From: Saussurea involucrata
Taxonomy: Eukaryota > Streptophyta > Magnoliopsida > Asterales > Asteraceae
Length of the DNA stretch: 64,000 nucleotides
Direction: 5' to 3'
NCBI GenBank assembly: GCA_033807775.1
Contig: CM066327.1
Span: 78,850,795 to 78,914,794, forward strand
A program made the translations under genes and the position numbers. The notes below the pieces were generated by a model that was given only the letters and a program-made list of their open reading frames with translations, had not been told where the DNA came from and made no database searches. Positions 11,901 to 21,836 of this stretch are shown here, piece after piece. How positions within the stretch are numbered: the first letter of the stretch is position 1; each line of letters begins with the position of its first letter.

Positions 11901-12018
11901 ATTTAAGGTATTGTTTTTGCTTGAGTAAATAAAAGGGTGTTTGGCCCTTACTAGAAATATTAGCTATTGTGGTGGTTTTTGAAATTTAAAGAAGTTGTAG
12001 TGGGTTTGGTGTTATACA
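8999..12018 (+). repeat. Long gypsy LTR (about 3 kb), right border approximate
   Basis: Starts TGTAACACC after a polypurine tract and ends near GGTGTTATACA, an imperfect inverse of the start. It shares with the minus-strand gypsy LTRs at 21837 and 34871 a block reading ACTCACTAG...CTAACC (about 11555-11576). TTTATAAAC at 9421-9429, after a C/T-rich tract, is a candidate TATA box. Inside are short GTCCGCATAGG repeats (9205-9360) and a ~40-bp tandem array. ORFs such as 9123-9542 are chance frames. The right end is uncertain because a 60-bp-spaced direct repeat straddles it. Confidence 0.6.
10855..11095 (+). repeat. Tandem array of ~40-bp units in the gypsy LTR
   Basis: Six to seven imperfect units built on GGTTTGGGTTGATG followed by a short variable part and GACTAAAGATCC. 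The units are diverged but stay in register. Confidence 0.8.
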
Positions 12019-12906
12019 AGAAATGTTATAATTAGCCACTGTCATGTAAATTAAAGAGGTTGTAGTGGGTTTTGAAGTTTGAGTTGAAGTCAGTCGTAAC
12101 AGGTTATGTAAGCTATAAGATGACAAATGATGGGGGGAAGGTCAAAATAATATTGTTGGGCATTTTCAAGGTAAAATGACAAAAGTAAAATTTAAATGGT
12201 TAAAAGACTAAAATATCCTGACAAATCATTTTAACGGTAAAGAATTAAAGGTGTGTGAAATGTACACCAATCATATCAATTTAAGGGATATACATTGTAA
12301 ACCAATAATGAATGTACTTTACTCTATTTAATTTAATATATAAAACATAACTACAAAATTATAACTATAATAATATTTAATGTAATTTTAACTTTAAAAG
12401 AAACATAAAAGTGGGAGTCTCAATGATTTGGTGGCTTGTTTTCCAAATTATCTCTTTAACAACCCCTACCACCTTAAATGGTTTTACAATGGAATATATG
12501 CCATGAGACTATTCATTCAATAGTTTTTTCTTTTTTTAATGTGACTTTTTTTCATGGTAATAATCAATATAACTTTATATAATTATATGTCAATAATTAA
12601 TAATTGGTATACTATCATTTTTATGATAAGCATTTAGTGTAATGTCTCTAGCTAATAGCAACATGTTAGAACATAATATCTTTGGAATCAATTTAAAAAC
12701 ATCATGAAACTTATTTGCAGCCAAAATTTGAGGTTTAGCACCTCCAACTCCAATGGAGGAGGTTACTGTAAGGATATTTTTTATTTTAATACTTTTTATT
12801 GCCACATTACTTTTAACTTATTAAATTAAGATATTATATAAAAGTTCATAATTATAGTTCTTATAATTAAATAATCTTTTTATGGGTTTCATGTATTTTT
12901 CAACGC

Positions 12907-12942
<36 letters not shown>

Positions 12943-13425
12943 AAAAAACTATTAAATTGTCATTTCAAACCAACTTTAAAATAAGAACCAAGGTCTTGTA
13001 CAAGAACTTGAAAGGGGTGATGTTTATATAGGAACTCTCTCCGATGTTTGTTTTTATAAAAAATACACTTTTTGTTTATAAAAACCTTGTGTTTGTGTTG
13101 AAGATGTTTTAAGAGTATCTCTAATAGATTCTCCAAAATGGAGAATCATAACTTAAAATCTTCAAAAAAAAAAAACAAATATATTCTTGATTTTGGTGGT
13201 TATAATACTAATTATATTATTAAAATATTTAATACAAATAATAAAATATTATCTCTCTCGTTGGTTCAACAACAATCTTCTTTATTGCAGTTTTTTTATA
13301 TCTCACATTTTATACATGATTAGTATACAATTAACTTTTTATTATTATTAATTTATATAAATTAACATTTAATTCAAATTAAAACAAAAACAAAAAATAA
13401 CAACGGATAAAAATAACGAAAAAAA
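12019..13425 (+). other. AT-rich intergenic sequence, no gene seen
   Basis: No coding signal. A TA microsatellite lies at 12909-12938. Near 13110-13150 is a GAGTATCTCTAATAG-like end and an inverted CTCCAAAATGGAG, resembling the MITE end at 19390, so a decayed MITE relic is likely. The A-rich stretch 13381-13425 is the insertion site of the next MULE. Confidence 0.6.
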
Positions 13426-13540
13426 GGGAAATTAATTAAAATACCCTAAGTCAAACCAAGTGTTACTGAAATACCCCAAATCTCTCTCATGTTACAAAAA
13501 TACCCCAAACATCCGCGATAGAGCCCGCGATCGCGGGCTC
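13426..13540 (+). repeat. Left terminal inverted repeat of the Ulp1-MULE
   Basis: Pairs with 18775-18890 in inverse. Shared blocks are the AATACCCTAAGT start, AAATCTCTC near 13480, AAAAATACC near 13496, then the CGCGAT palindromes. Confidence 0.8.
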
Positions 13541-13860
13541 CAGGCCACGTGTCACCAAAGTTTGCCCACTTTGCCCGCGTTGGTCCCTCAAGAATGCCCG
13601 CGGTCCAGCTTTCCCCCCTCAAGAATGCCCGCGTGTGCAGTTTTGGTCCCTGCCCGCGTTTGACTCTCGTTGACCCCCGCGATCGCGGGCTACACGTGTC
13701 CAAAGTTTGCCCACTTTGCCCGCGTTGGTCCCTCAAGAATGCCCGCGGTCCAACTTTCCCCCCTCAAGAATGCCCGCGTGTGCAGTTTTGGTCCCTGCCC
13801 GCGTTTGACTTTCTTTGACCCCCCGCGATCGCGGGCAATAGTGCCACGTGTCGGCACAGG
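13516..13860 (+). repeat. Tandem duplication (~148 bp unit) with CCCGCGATCGCGGGC palindromes
   Basis: Two adjacent copies (about 13550-13692 and 13698-13840) contain CCAAAGTTTGCCCACTTTGC, AAGAATGCCCGCG and GTGTGCAGTTTTGG. Three copies of the 15-base palindrome CCCGCGATCGCGGGC flank and separate them (near 13523, 13677, 13823). The block is CpG-rich in AT-rich surroundings and lies just upstream of the TATA box of the carried gene. Confidence 0.85.
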
Positions 13861-13914
13861 GTTAACCCTAAAGTCTGTTTGACGAACCAAACCCTAATTT
13901 TTCTTCGGCCGCAC

Positions 13915-13921
13915 TATATAA
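13915..13921 (+). promoter_or_regulatory. TATA box of the Ulp1-MULE
   Basis: TATATAA followed by a G run (13923-13930) and a leader with CACTCTCTCAA repeats. A short first exon may start at the ATG at 14048 and end at a GTATGT donor at 14069. Activity is inferred from layout. Confidence 0.55.
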
Positions 13922-14249
13922 GGGGGGGGGCCAAAAAACGGCACTCTCATTCTTTTAATCACTCTCTCAATTTTTAATCAAACTCTCTCAATTTTCTCCC
14001 ACTCTCTCAATTTTGTCGTGTGGAATACGCGTTCGGGTTTTGTGAAGATGTCTCGTATTACCTCTGTGGTATGTTTTCCTTATGTTTTTTGTTATTTTTT
14101 GTATGTTATTTTAAGTTAAGATATATGATTTGTAGGTTGTTATAGTGTTTATAACTTATGTTTGAATATGTTGTATGTTTAACATGATATGTATGGTTTT
14201 ATGTTTGAATGTGATATTTGTATGTTATAATGTGTATGTTGTTATAGTG

Positions 14250-14850
14250 TGTTTTTTCATAAAAAAATTGTTAAGAGTGTTCTTTTATAAAAAAATTGTT
14301 AAGAGTGAGTTTTTATAAAAAAAATTGTTAACAATGTTTTTTTTTATAAAAACACACTCTTAACAATTTTTTTATAAAAACACACCCTTAACATTTTTTT
14401 ATAAAAACAATGTGTTTTTATAAAAAATTGTTAAGAGTGTGTTTTTATAAAAAAATGTTATAGTTTTATGGTTTTTATAATGTGTTTTTTTATAAAAAAA
14501 AAATTGTTAATTTTTTTTTTACAAAAACAGTTTTTATAAAAAATTGTTAAAAATGTGTTTTTTTATAAAAAATTGTTAAGAGTGTGTTTTTATAAAAAAA
14601 TTGTTATAGTTTTATGGTTTTATGTTTGAATGTGATATTTGTATGTTATAATGTGTATGTTGTTATAGTGTGTTTTTTCATATAAAAATTGTTAAGAGTG
14701 TTTTTTTATAAAAAAATTGTTAAAAGTGTGTTTTTATAAAAAAAAAATTGTTAAAAATGTGTTTTTTTTATAAAAACACACCCTTAACAATTTTTTTATA
14801 AAAACACACCCTTAACATTTTTTTATAAAAACACACTCTTAACAATTTTT
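14250..14850. repeat. Array of TTTTTATAAAAAAATTGTTAA units in both orientations
   Basis: About twenty copies of a ~26-bp unit (TTTTTATAAAAA then TTGTTAAGAGTGTG). Some lie in direct and some in inverse order (near 14345-14400 and 14770-14850), so single strands could fold into long stems. It lies in the putative first intron of the MULE gene. Confidence 0.85.
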
Positions 14851-15290
14851 TTATCTATATATAACACTATTATACGTTGAAATAAAATAAACCGCACTTT
14901 ATCTATATATAACATTATTATACGTTGAAATAAAATACCACCGCACTTTATCTATATATAACACTATTATACGTTGAAATAAAATACCACCGCACTTTAT
15001 CTATATATAACACTATTATACGTTGAAATAAAATAAACCGCACTTTATCTATATATAACACTATTATACGTTGAAATAAAATAAACCGCACTTTATCTAT
15101 ATATAACACTATTATACGTTGAAATAAAATACCACCGCACTTTATCTATATATAACACTATTATACGTTGAAATAAAATACCACCGCACTTTATCTATAT
15201 ATAACACTATTATACGTTGAAATAAAATACCGCCGCACTTTATCTATATATAACAATATGATACGTTGAAATAAAATAAACCGCAACATC
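14850..15290 (+). repeat. 48-bp tandem array, nine units
   Basis: Units contain CTTTATCTATATATAACACT, then ATTATACGTTGAAATAAAAT and a variable RCC/CCGCA end. Period is 48-49 bp and the units are nearly identical, so expansion is recent. Partial units run on to about 15340. Confidence 0.92.
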
Positions 15291-15360
15291 TATATAAAAT
15301 AAAATAAACTGCAACATCTATATATAACACTAACTATAACATCTGTGAATGACTATGTAG

Positions 15361-17549
15361 AAGGATTTCTTTAACATCGACTTGACGGTAAGGTGCAAAG
15401 TTTCCTACATCGAGGAATTAGGAGCGCTCTTTAGGGGATTAGGTGATCGCGCGGATACCCTTGAGACCATCTATAGAGAGACACCGTTCGGGCCATGGAT
15501 GGATGTGTCTTACTCTGGTGGCGACCCTACGCTATTACACATGTTTCTACAGTTGGAGGTCGAGGGCGCCAACGCTGAGCCGGAGGAGATGCATTTTGAT
15601 TTCTTCGGCTCTCAATTGCATTTTGGGCGTCGTGAGTTCTGTCTAATTACAGGACTACGTTTTGGAGAGGCTCCCCCCTTCCTCCCTTAGAAGACTGCTC
15701 CTTCGTTCCTAGGGTTTGGGGCATTTCAGCATCTCGTTTGTAGCTGAAGGCAGCCCGGGACATGATGAAAGAGGGCCTTAGTGCCCTAACCGACGACGAT
15801 GTTGTCCGTGTATGCTTGGTGGTGATCGTGGATATGGGCTTCCTGGGCCGTGAGTATAGCCAGTATGCTTCCGAGACGGTCCTAAGTTTGTAACTCTTAT
15901 AATGATCAATGTCACGCAGGCCGGGATGTCGGGGGCCGGGATGTCGGAAACGCCGTTCGCCACCACATCCTATTCTACTATCCCGGAGAGTGTAAGTGAC
16001 ACTGAGTAACCATTATAGTTATATGTTTGTTCCTAATTTTGTAACTATTTTAATGATCAATGTCACGCAGGCCGGGATGTCGGGGGCATACACCTCGCAG
16101 ATGTCGCCGCCGTTCGCCACCACATCATATTCTACTATCCCGAAGAGTGTTAGTGACACTAAGTAACCATTATAGTTATATATCGATAATCCTAATTTTG
16201 TAACTATTTTAATGATCAATGTCACGCAGGCCGGGATGTCGGGGGCATACACCTCGCAGATGCCGCCGTCGTTCGCCACCACATCAATCACAAACATCTT
16301 TGGCGGTTCGGCCGATGACTATTACAGGCCGGAAATGCATACTGTAAGTTATTTTGGTAGTTTTGGTTTAATTGTGAACATTTCCTAAATTGTACTTAAA
16401 ACATTGAGTAACGTAATTTTCAGACGGGGTCTCCTATTATCCAGGATCACTTCTCGGAGCACTTCTCGGAGCCTGACGATGACTCGATGGATGTTGTAGA
16501 TCCACCACCACAGGTGACCCCGCTCCCTCTAAAGCGGTCGCATAAAATTTCACAATGGTTTCGTCACCCGTTTGGCCAACAAGGATCTACGACACCACCG
16601 CCCGCTAAAAACAAGCAAAGAAAGCGGGGGGAAAGAAGGGAGGAAAGAAAAGGGGAAAGGTGCCTTCACCGGAGCCTCAACCGGCATCAGAAATATTGAG
16701 GATGTGCCGGACTGGTCGCCTCCCCAACTTGACATTCACCCCTTACGGGGGCTTAGAAATCAACCCCTCGTTTTTTGAAACATTGCTTGCGGAAGACCCT
16801 GTGAACTCTGACTTAGACGATACGGTTAGTATGAAGTTAAATTATAGTCATATATAATCAAATATATTTATATTACATGTCTAACCATCTATTTTTTATG
16901 CATAGCACGTCGATTCTTGGGTTAGCCTGTTGCAAAAACATCGTGGCGTAGACACGAGGTGGACCATCATGCACACTATGTTCTTTCAGTGTATACTGAT
17001 GGACCATCAAGGTCCCGCCTCCGTGATCGAAATATGCAATGGCTCGGAAGGGACCTCTTGGACTCTCCTCGATAGGGTATGCAAATCGTTTTACTGTTAT
17101 TTTATTTAATAACATATATGACATATATTGTAATATTTCAGGTGTACATCCCCATATGCTTGCATCCCAGACATTGGCTGCTTGGAGTGTTTGAACTAGA
17201 CACTATGGTCATGACCCTATATGACAGCGAAAAGGACGGTCTCTGCAAACAACAATTGACAGAGCAGATGCAATCGTTTAAAACAAAACTATATACGTTC
17301 TTTTCATTGATCGGGGATCATAGACGTCGCGAAGTGTCAAGTATCTTTCGCACAAAGATGGTCGGCCAAGTACCCCAGCAGACCGGGTTATATGCGGATT
17401 GCGGTGTATGGGTATGCCGTAATGTCCAAAAGTTGATAAATAACGAGGAGATATGGGTACTCCCTAACGAAACCGACGATGAGGCAATGAATTTCCGCCG
17501 ACATATGGCGGAGTCAATTTATGCGCATTGTCTAATAGGGCCACGTTAG
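15361..17549 (+). pseudogene. DUF1985-Ulp1 (C48) protease gene of the MULE, frames damaged
   Basis: The N-terminal part (15382-15690 and, after a frameshift, about 15748-15865) matches DUF1985: FDFFGSQLHFGRREFCLITG, then SALTDDDVVRVCLVVIV. Three small exons follow (15920-15991, 16071-16148, 16230-16343), then 16424-16824, 16906-17076 and 17142-17549, all with GT-AG borders in phase 0. The last exon is the Ulp1 cysteine protease: HPRHWLLGVFELD gives the catalytic His, YDSEKDG a candidate Asp, and QQTGLYADCGVWVC the Gln and Cys. Such enzymes cut SUMO from proteins; the role of MULE-borne copies is unknown. Damage: a stop and frameshift after FLP (15690) and a one-base slip in the G run near 16630. 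The protease domain itself is intact. Confidence 0.78.
15870..16300 (+). repeat. Exon-intron unit repeated three times (~151-159 bp)
   Basis: Each unit has the intron end TAATGATCAATGTCACGCAG, an exon starting GCCGGGATGTCGGGGG, CGTTCGCCACCACATC, and a splice donor. The exons are 72, 78 and 114 bases, all multiples of three and in phase 0, so repeats can be gained or skipped without breaking the frame. Confidence 0.88.
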
Positions 17550-18172
17550 GTTGTTTATGTAACATTAAATAATTGTTATTTTTAGTATTAACTTATTTTG
17601 TTAAAGTATTGTGATTGACTTACTGTTTACTTCATTTGGTTTTTGCTAATTTCATCCATTTACTCAACTTTGAGTATCGATATCTCTTTCACACATACTC
17701 TATTTTGGACGCATTATATATCATTTCGAAGATCTCATATAGAAGAACATAAACCTACTAAAAGTTAGTTATATATAACACATATATATAAATTTAAATG
17801 CGTCCAAAGTTTAGTAAAACCCATATTTCCAACACCTAGTAAGTAGGTTTATGAAACTTGCGATAATCCTAATACAGAGATTATTGGATGAACAAGCATT
17901 TATTTCTTGATTATTGGGGTATTGGTTCTTGTTGTCTGAAAGTGATTCATATGATGCAAAAATTGGTATCATGTAATGTAGAACAATATCTATATTATAG
18001 AAACTTGCATTTGATAGTACCATATAAATCTGATCTAAATTCTCATTAATTAGCTATGTTTGACTACTTAAAGACTAATTTTCTGCCTAATGAAAGACCT
18101 TTATTCAAGAGCAGACGAATATTGCAGTTACTTTTTCAGTGGAATCATGCAGGCAACTTTTTCAGACGAAAT
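17550..18172 (+). other. 3' region of the MULE gene, no gene seen
   Basis: AT-rich sequence after the protease stop codon with no clear coding frame or repeat. Confidence 0.6.
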
Positions 18173-18890
18173 CTATAAACACATTCAAATAATAATAATT
18201 TAAAACGATTTAATGAATTAGTTAATATATGATTATTATGTTAATGCGATAGGAGTGTAAAACAAAATTGAAAAAAAAATAAGAGATGTACCATAAATTA
18301 AATAATTAAATATAAGAGTATGAATTTTAAATATAAAAAATATTTTTTTATGTAGTGTATAATTGTATATGATATATATTAAAATATATAAATCCAAAAA
18401 AATTCAAGATTGGGCTCATTTCGAACGTATCGAAGAGACGATTATAATGGTGTAATTTGTTAAAATTAAAACGTATTTTTTTAACGTATTTTATTTAATA
18501 AACGATTATATGTGTTAAATGTAAAATTAAAATAATGAAAGTAAAAGGTATAAAGTAAATTTAGTAAATAAGTATAGGGGTTGAAAGTGTAACATTTCAT
18601 TTTAAATTCGTAAAATGGACGAAATGACAAAAATATCAAAATTTTCATAAATGGTCCCTGGAATTTTTCAAAAATGGTCCCTTGCAATTGAAAAGTCACA
18701 AAAATAACCCCATCGCGGGATTCCATTTTTCAAAAATGGTCCCTGCAAGTTTAAAAAAGTGTCAGAAAGGTCCCTGGCCCGCGATCTCGGACTCCCATCG
18801 CGGATTTTTACGGTATTTTTGCAAAGTGGGAGAGATTTTGGGTATTTCAGTAAAACATGGTCAAACTTAGGGTATTTTAATTAATTTCCC
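18173..18890 (-). repeat. Right subterminal region and terminal repeat of the Ulp1-MULE
   Basis: Nearly the same as 51055-51794, the right arm of the foldback, from CTATAAACACATTCAAATAA through the GGTCCCT-rich part to the TTAATTTCCC end. The last 105 bp are the inverse of the left end. Confidence 0.88.
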
Positions 18891-19389
18891 AAAAAAAAGA
18901 TAAAAAAAACAAAAGGAAAAAATGATTGCCTAGGTGTTATTGCCCTGCTCCTAAAATGTAATTTACACTGTGTAAATAATAGGACTCAATACAAAAAGGT
19001 TTCATGTTAATCATTTTTGAGGAATTTCTGGAGAACTTTACACTTCTCTATTTTGTAGAAAATATTAAAGAATCTGTTGAAATAAAAATTTACTTAAACT
19101 TTGTTTTCATCATTTTGATCAAGACTCAAAAAAGTTTAAAAATTCTAGTTTCATTAGTGTGAGACAAATTGTCATATAAGATTTGTTTCATCAACACTTT
19201 GGATATTTATGTCTTAATGATGTGAATTATGTATATATAACAAGAATACATGTGGCAAATAGATAAATTGTGGCAAATACATGTATATCCGATAAATGAA
19301 CATTTTGGAGCTTTTAGAAGTGGTAGTTCAATTTAGACTTCCTATTAGGCACCGGTATATATCCACTTGTTATTATTAGAGGTTTGTTA
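18891..19389 (+). other. AT-rich sequence, no gene seen
   Basis: No coding frame or recognisable repeat. The last three bases, TTA (19387-19389), are the left target duplication of the following MITE. Confidence 0.6.
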
Positions 19390-19740
19390 GAGCATCTCCA
19401 ACAGATTTCCCATAATTTCTCCAAAATGGAGAACCAAAAGCCAAAATCCCTAAAAAAATACATTCATCTCCAACAGCTTCCCCATTTTGGAGAATCCAAC
19501 ATTAATTAAAATATTAAAATATTATTTCTCTCTCTACATATTTATTTTCAAATTTTCTTATTGGTCCTCTCACTTGGTAATCATTTTTGGAGTGATCTCC
19601 ATATTTGGAGAAAAAACCCTTCTCTCTCCAAGTTTCTTCATTTTGGGGATAGTTTTGGGGAAGCTGTTGGAGCTAAATATTAGCCCAAAATCCCCATATT
19701 CTCCATTTTCCTCATTTTGGGCAAGCTGTTGGAGATGCTC
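19390..19740. mobile_element. PIF/Harbinger (Tourist-like) MITE
   Basis: A 351-bp element with inverted ends GAGCATCTCCAACAG and CTGTTGGAGATGCTC, flanked on both sides by TTA, the 3-bp duplication of PIF/Harbinger elements. The interior repeats CTCCAAAATGGAG-like and CCCCATTTTGG-like motifs. No coding capacity. Confidence 0.88.
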
Positions 19741-20027
19741 TTAGACTGTTAATCTCAAGAACTTATGTGATTAATTGAGGTCTCAAAGAATGTGTAAAGT
19801 AGTCCAAACACTTGTGGTTATAAAAAAAAACTCAACACCTTTGATGTTTTAGAGCATCTCCAAAAGTTTGTTTATTTTGAAGATTACAACATTAATTGTA
19901 GTATTATTCAATTATATGAAAAACCATTTTCAACCCACCCAACCCAACTCACAAACAACTGATTAGACGCAGTCCGCCTAACAGGGTTGATATTGGGTTT
20001 AGGCCTAAGCCAACCCAACATGCCTAG
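19741..20027 (+). other. Intergenic sequence with a possible MITE end
   Basis: AGAGCATCTCCAAAAG near 19852 resembles the end of the MITE at 19390, without a visible partner. The rest has no signal. ATGCCTAG at 20020-20027 is the left target duplication of the hAT element. Confidence 0.55.
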
Positions 20028-20761
20028 TAGGAGTGTTCACGGGTTAGGTTGATCGGTTGAAGACATTAAAAAACTTAACCCAATGTTTGGCGGTTTGAAA
20101 AATCTCAACTTAACCTAACCTAAACCAAATTTCAACCCAACTCAACCTAAACCGTACAGGTTGTCTAGTCGGCTTAATATTTTGGCACATCGAAATATTT
20201 TTGTAACCTAGAATATGTTGTTTTGTCTACTTATAATTCATTTTCAACATCAATCATTTTATACACTTTGTCATATTTCTTAAAACTTAAACATATGAAA
20301 TCCAAAGTTTACACGATCATTTTCAACATCAATCATTTCATAGATTTTCTTGATGAAATTGTTTCATGAAATTGTTTATTTTGATGAAATGTTTCATATC
20401 ATTCATTTCTTGATGAAATTGTTTTATATATTTGTGTTTTTTTATGTAATTTCATATATTTTTTTCATTCCTATAAAATTGTTTCATATATATATATATG
20501 TGTGTGTGTGTGTGGGGGGGGGGGGTGAATAGTGTAATTGTCTAACATACATATTAATAGAGACTTAACAATCATATTAAATTCAAGAAATAAAAGTATA
20601 TCGGGTTCATCGGGTTGGGTTGGGTTCAAATGAACGTAACCCGATATCAACCCAATACATACAGTTTGAAGATTTTACAACTCGATTGGACATCGGGGGG
20701 TTGGTTATTTCACGTAAGGTTGTGTTGGATTGATTGGGTTGGTCGGGTTTGAGCACCCCTA
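20028..20761. mobile_element. hAT-type non-autonomous element
   Basis: 734 bp, with ends TAGGAGTGTTCA and its imperfect inverse GAGCACCCCTA, and an exact 8-bp target duplication ATGCCTAG on both sides (20020-20027 and 20762-20769). Both end regions are rich in GGGTT/AACCC. The middle (about 20320-20430) holds GATGAAATTGTTT-rich sequence shared with the palindrome arms at 48985-49060. No transposase. Confidence 0.9.
20488..20525 (+). repeat. (TA)n(TG)n(G)n microsatellite
   Basis: Compound repeat inside the hAT element: TA units, TG units, then a run of G. Confidence 0.9.
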
Positions 20762-20769
20762 ATGCCTAG

Positions 20770-21836
20770 TCTGAGTTTCATTCTCATTTTTGTAGTAGCG
20801 TTTTCTCCCTTTTTTGCCTAGTTTTCGTTCTCCCTGTGTACATTTTATTGCTATCCGTCGTAAGTTTAGTTGCAGCAAAATAATCGTATTATGTCACGCA
20901 TACAAATGTATGAAACTAAACAATATATAAAAATACATACATATATCTCTTGGTTGGGAACATGGGCAGATGTACATGTTTGAGAAGAGGGCAAACCTTC
21001 AAAAAGAATAACTTTTGTATTACAATATTTCTTTCTATAAATACATAAAATACTTTCACCTCCAAAAAAAAAAGGAAGTTTTGACCCCTTTTAGTTCTTT
21101 GACCAAGTTCTTGAAAATACATTGGCCCATAATTCAATAGAAATAAATTAGCCCACATGATCTTCACTAATGTAAACAATTTGGTCTATTAATGTAGACT
21201 CTAATTATCATTAGCTGTTTGAATTTAGGGTCTGTTAGATGATGCTCAATTGTTAATCTATATGTTAATCGTTAGTTATTTGGTAGTTTATTTGTTAATT
21301 GCCTTATTAATTTGTTAGAAAAATAAAAAGATTCTTGGAAAAAAATGTAGCGACATCCAAATAGTAGAACAAATTGGATGTTTTTTATTAAAATATACGT
21401 GAGATAATATCGTTTAGAAATGGTTATTAATTGATTTTGCGTTTAGTGATATTAAAATTATTTGTTTTCTATAATTATTAACATTTTGTATTCAATTTTA
21501 TTTTTGATAATAAAAATCAATTATTGAACAACTTTTTCGTACTTCCCCGATTTTATATACATTCGAGACCTAGAAAATGTATGACTGAGTCTACATCTAA
21601 GACCGGTGGTGGTGGTGGTAATGTGCAATATTCCTCAACCTAGTTCTACTTATTAGTTTGAGTATAGTGTAAAAACATATAATACGTAATATGTACGTTT
21701 TTTATCACCGAAATTATATATATAATGTTTCTTAAACTTCGACACCTATGACCAAAATTTCTGGATCCGCCACTAGTTGGGAATGGATCAAGTGTTGGTG
21801 TAAACATATTTTCATCTTTTGGAAGCACGGTTTGTT
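20770..21836 (+). other. AT-rich intergenic sequence, no gene seen
   Basis: No plausible gene. There are GGT repeats at 21607-21620 and a CTGGATCCGCCACT motif at 21760-21773, a motif common in plant repeats. TTGTT at 21832-21836 would be the left target duplication of the G1 element. Confidence 0.55.

Larger units (their letters stand above)
13426..18890 (+). mobile_element. Mutator-like element carrying a DUF1985-Ulp1 gene
   Basis: The element starts GGGAAATTAATTAAAATACC and ends with the inverse. The terminal inverted repeats span about 105-120 bp and include a GC-rich part with CGCGATGG and CCCGCGATCGCGGGC-like palindromes. Both borders sit in A runs, so a 9-bp duplication cannot be proved (left CGAAAAAAA, right AAAAAAAAG). 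It carries no transposase but one Ulp1-type gene, as known for the Kaonashi class of plant MULEs. The right 700 bp is nearly the same as the arms of the foldback at 49077-51794, so the two belong to one family. Confidence 0.8.

Noticed and set aside
14850..15290. Possible CRISPR-like array
   Set aside because: The 48-bp units follow each other directly with no unique spacers; it is a plain tandem repeat in plant DNA.
13426..18890. Reading this element as a host gene for a SUMO protease
   Set aside because: It lies wholly between inverted repeats shared with another mobile element, and DUF1985-Ulp1 genes are known MULE cargo.
13417..18899. 9-bp target duplication for the Ulp1-MULE
   Set aside because: Both flanks are A runs; CGAAAAAAA and AAAAAAAAG agree only through poly-A, so no claim is made.
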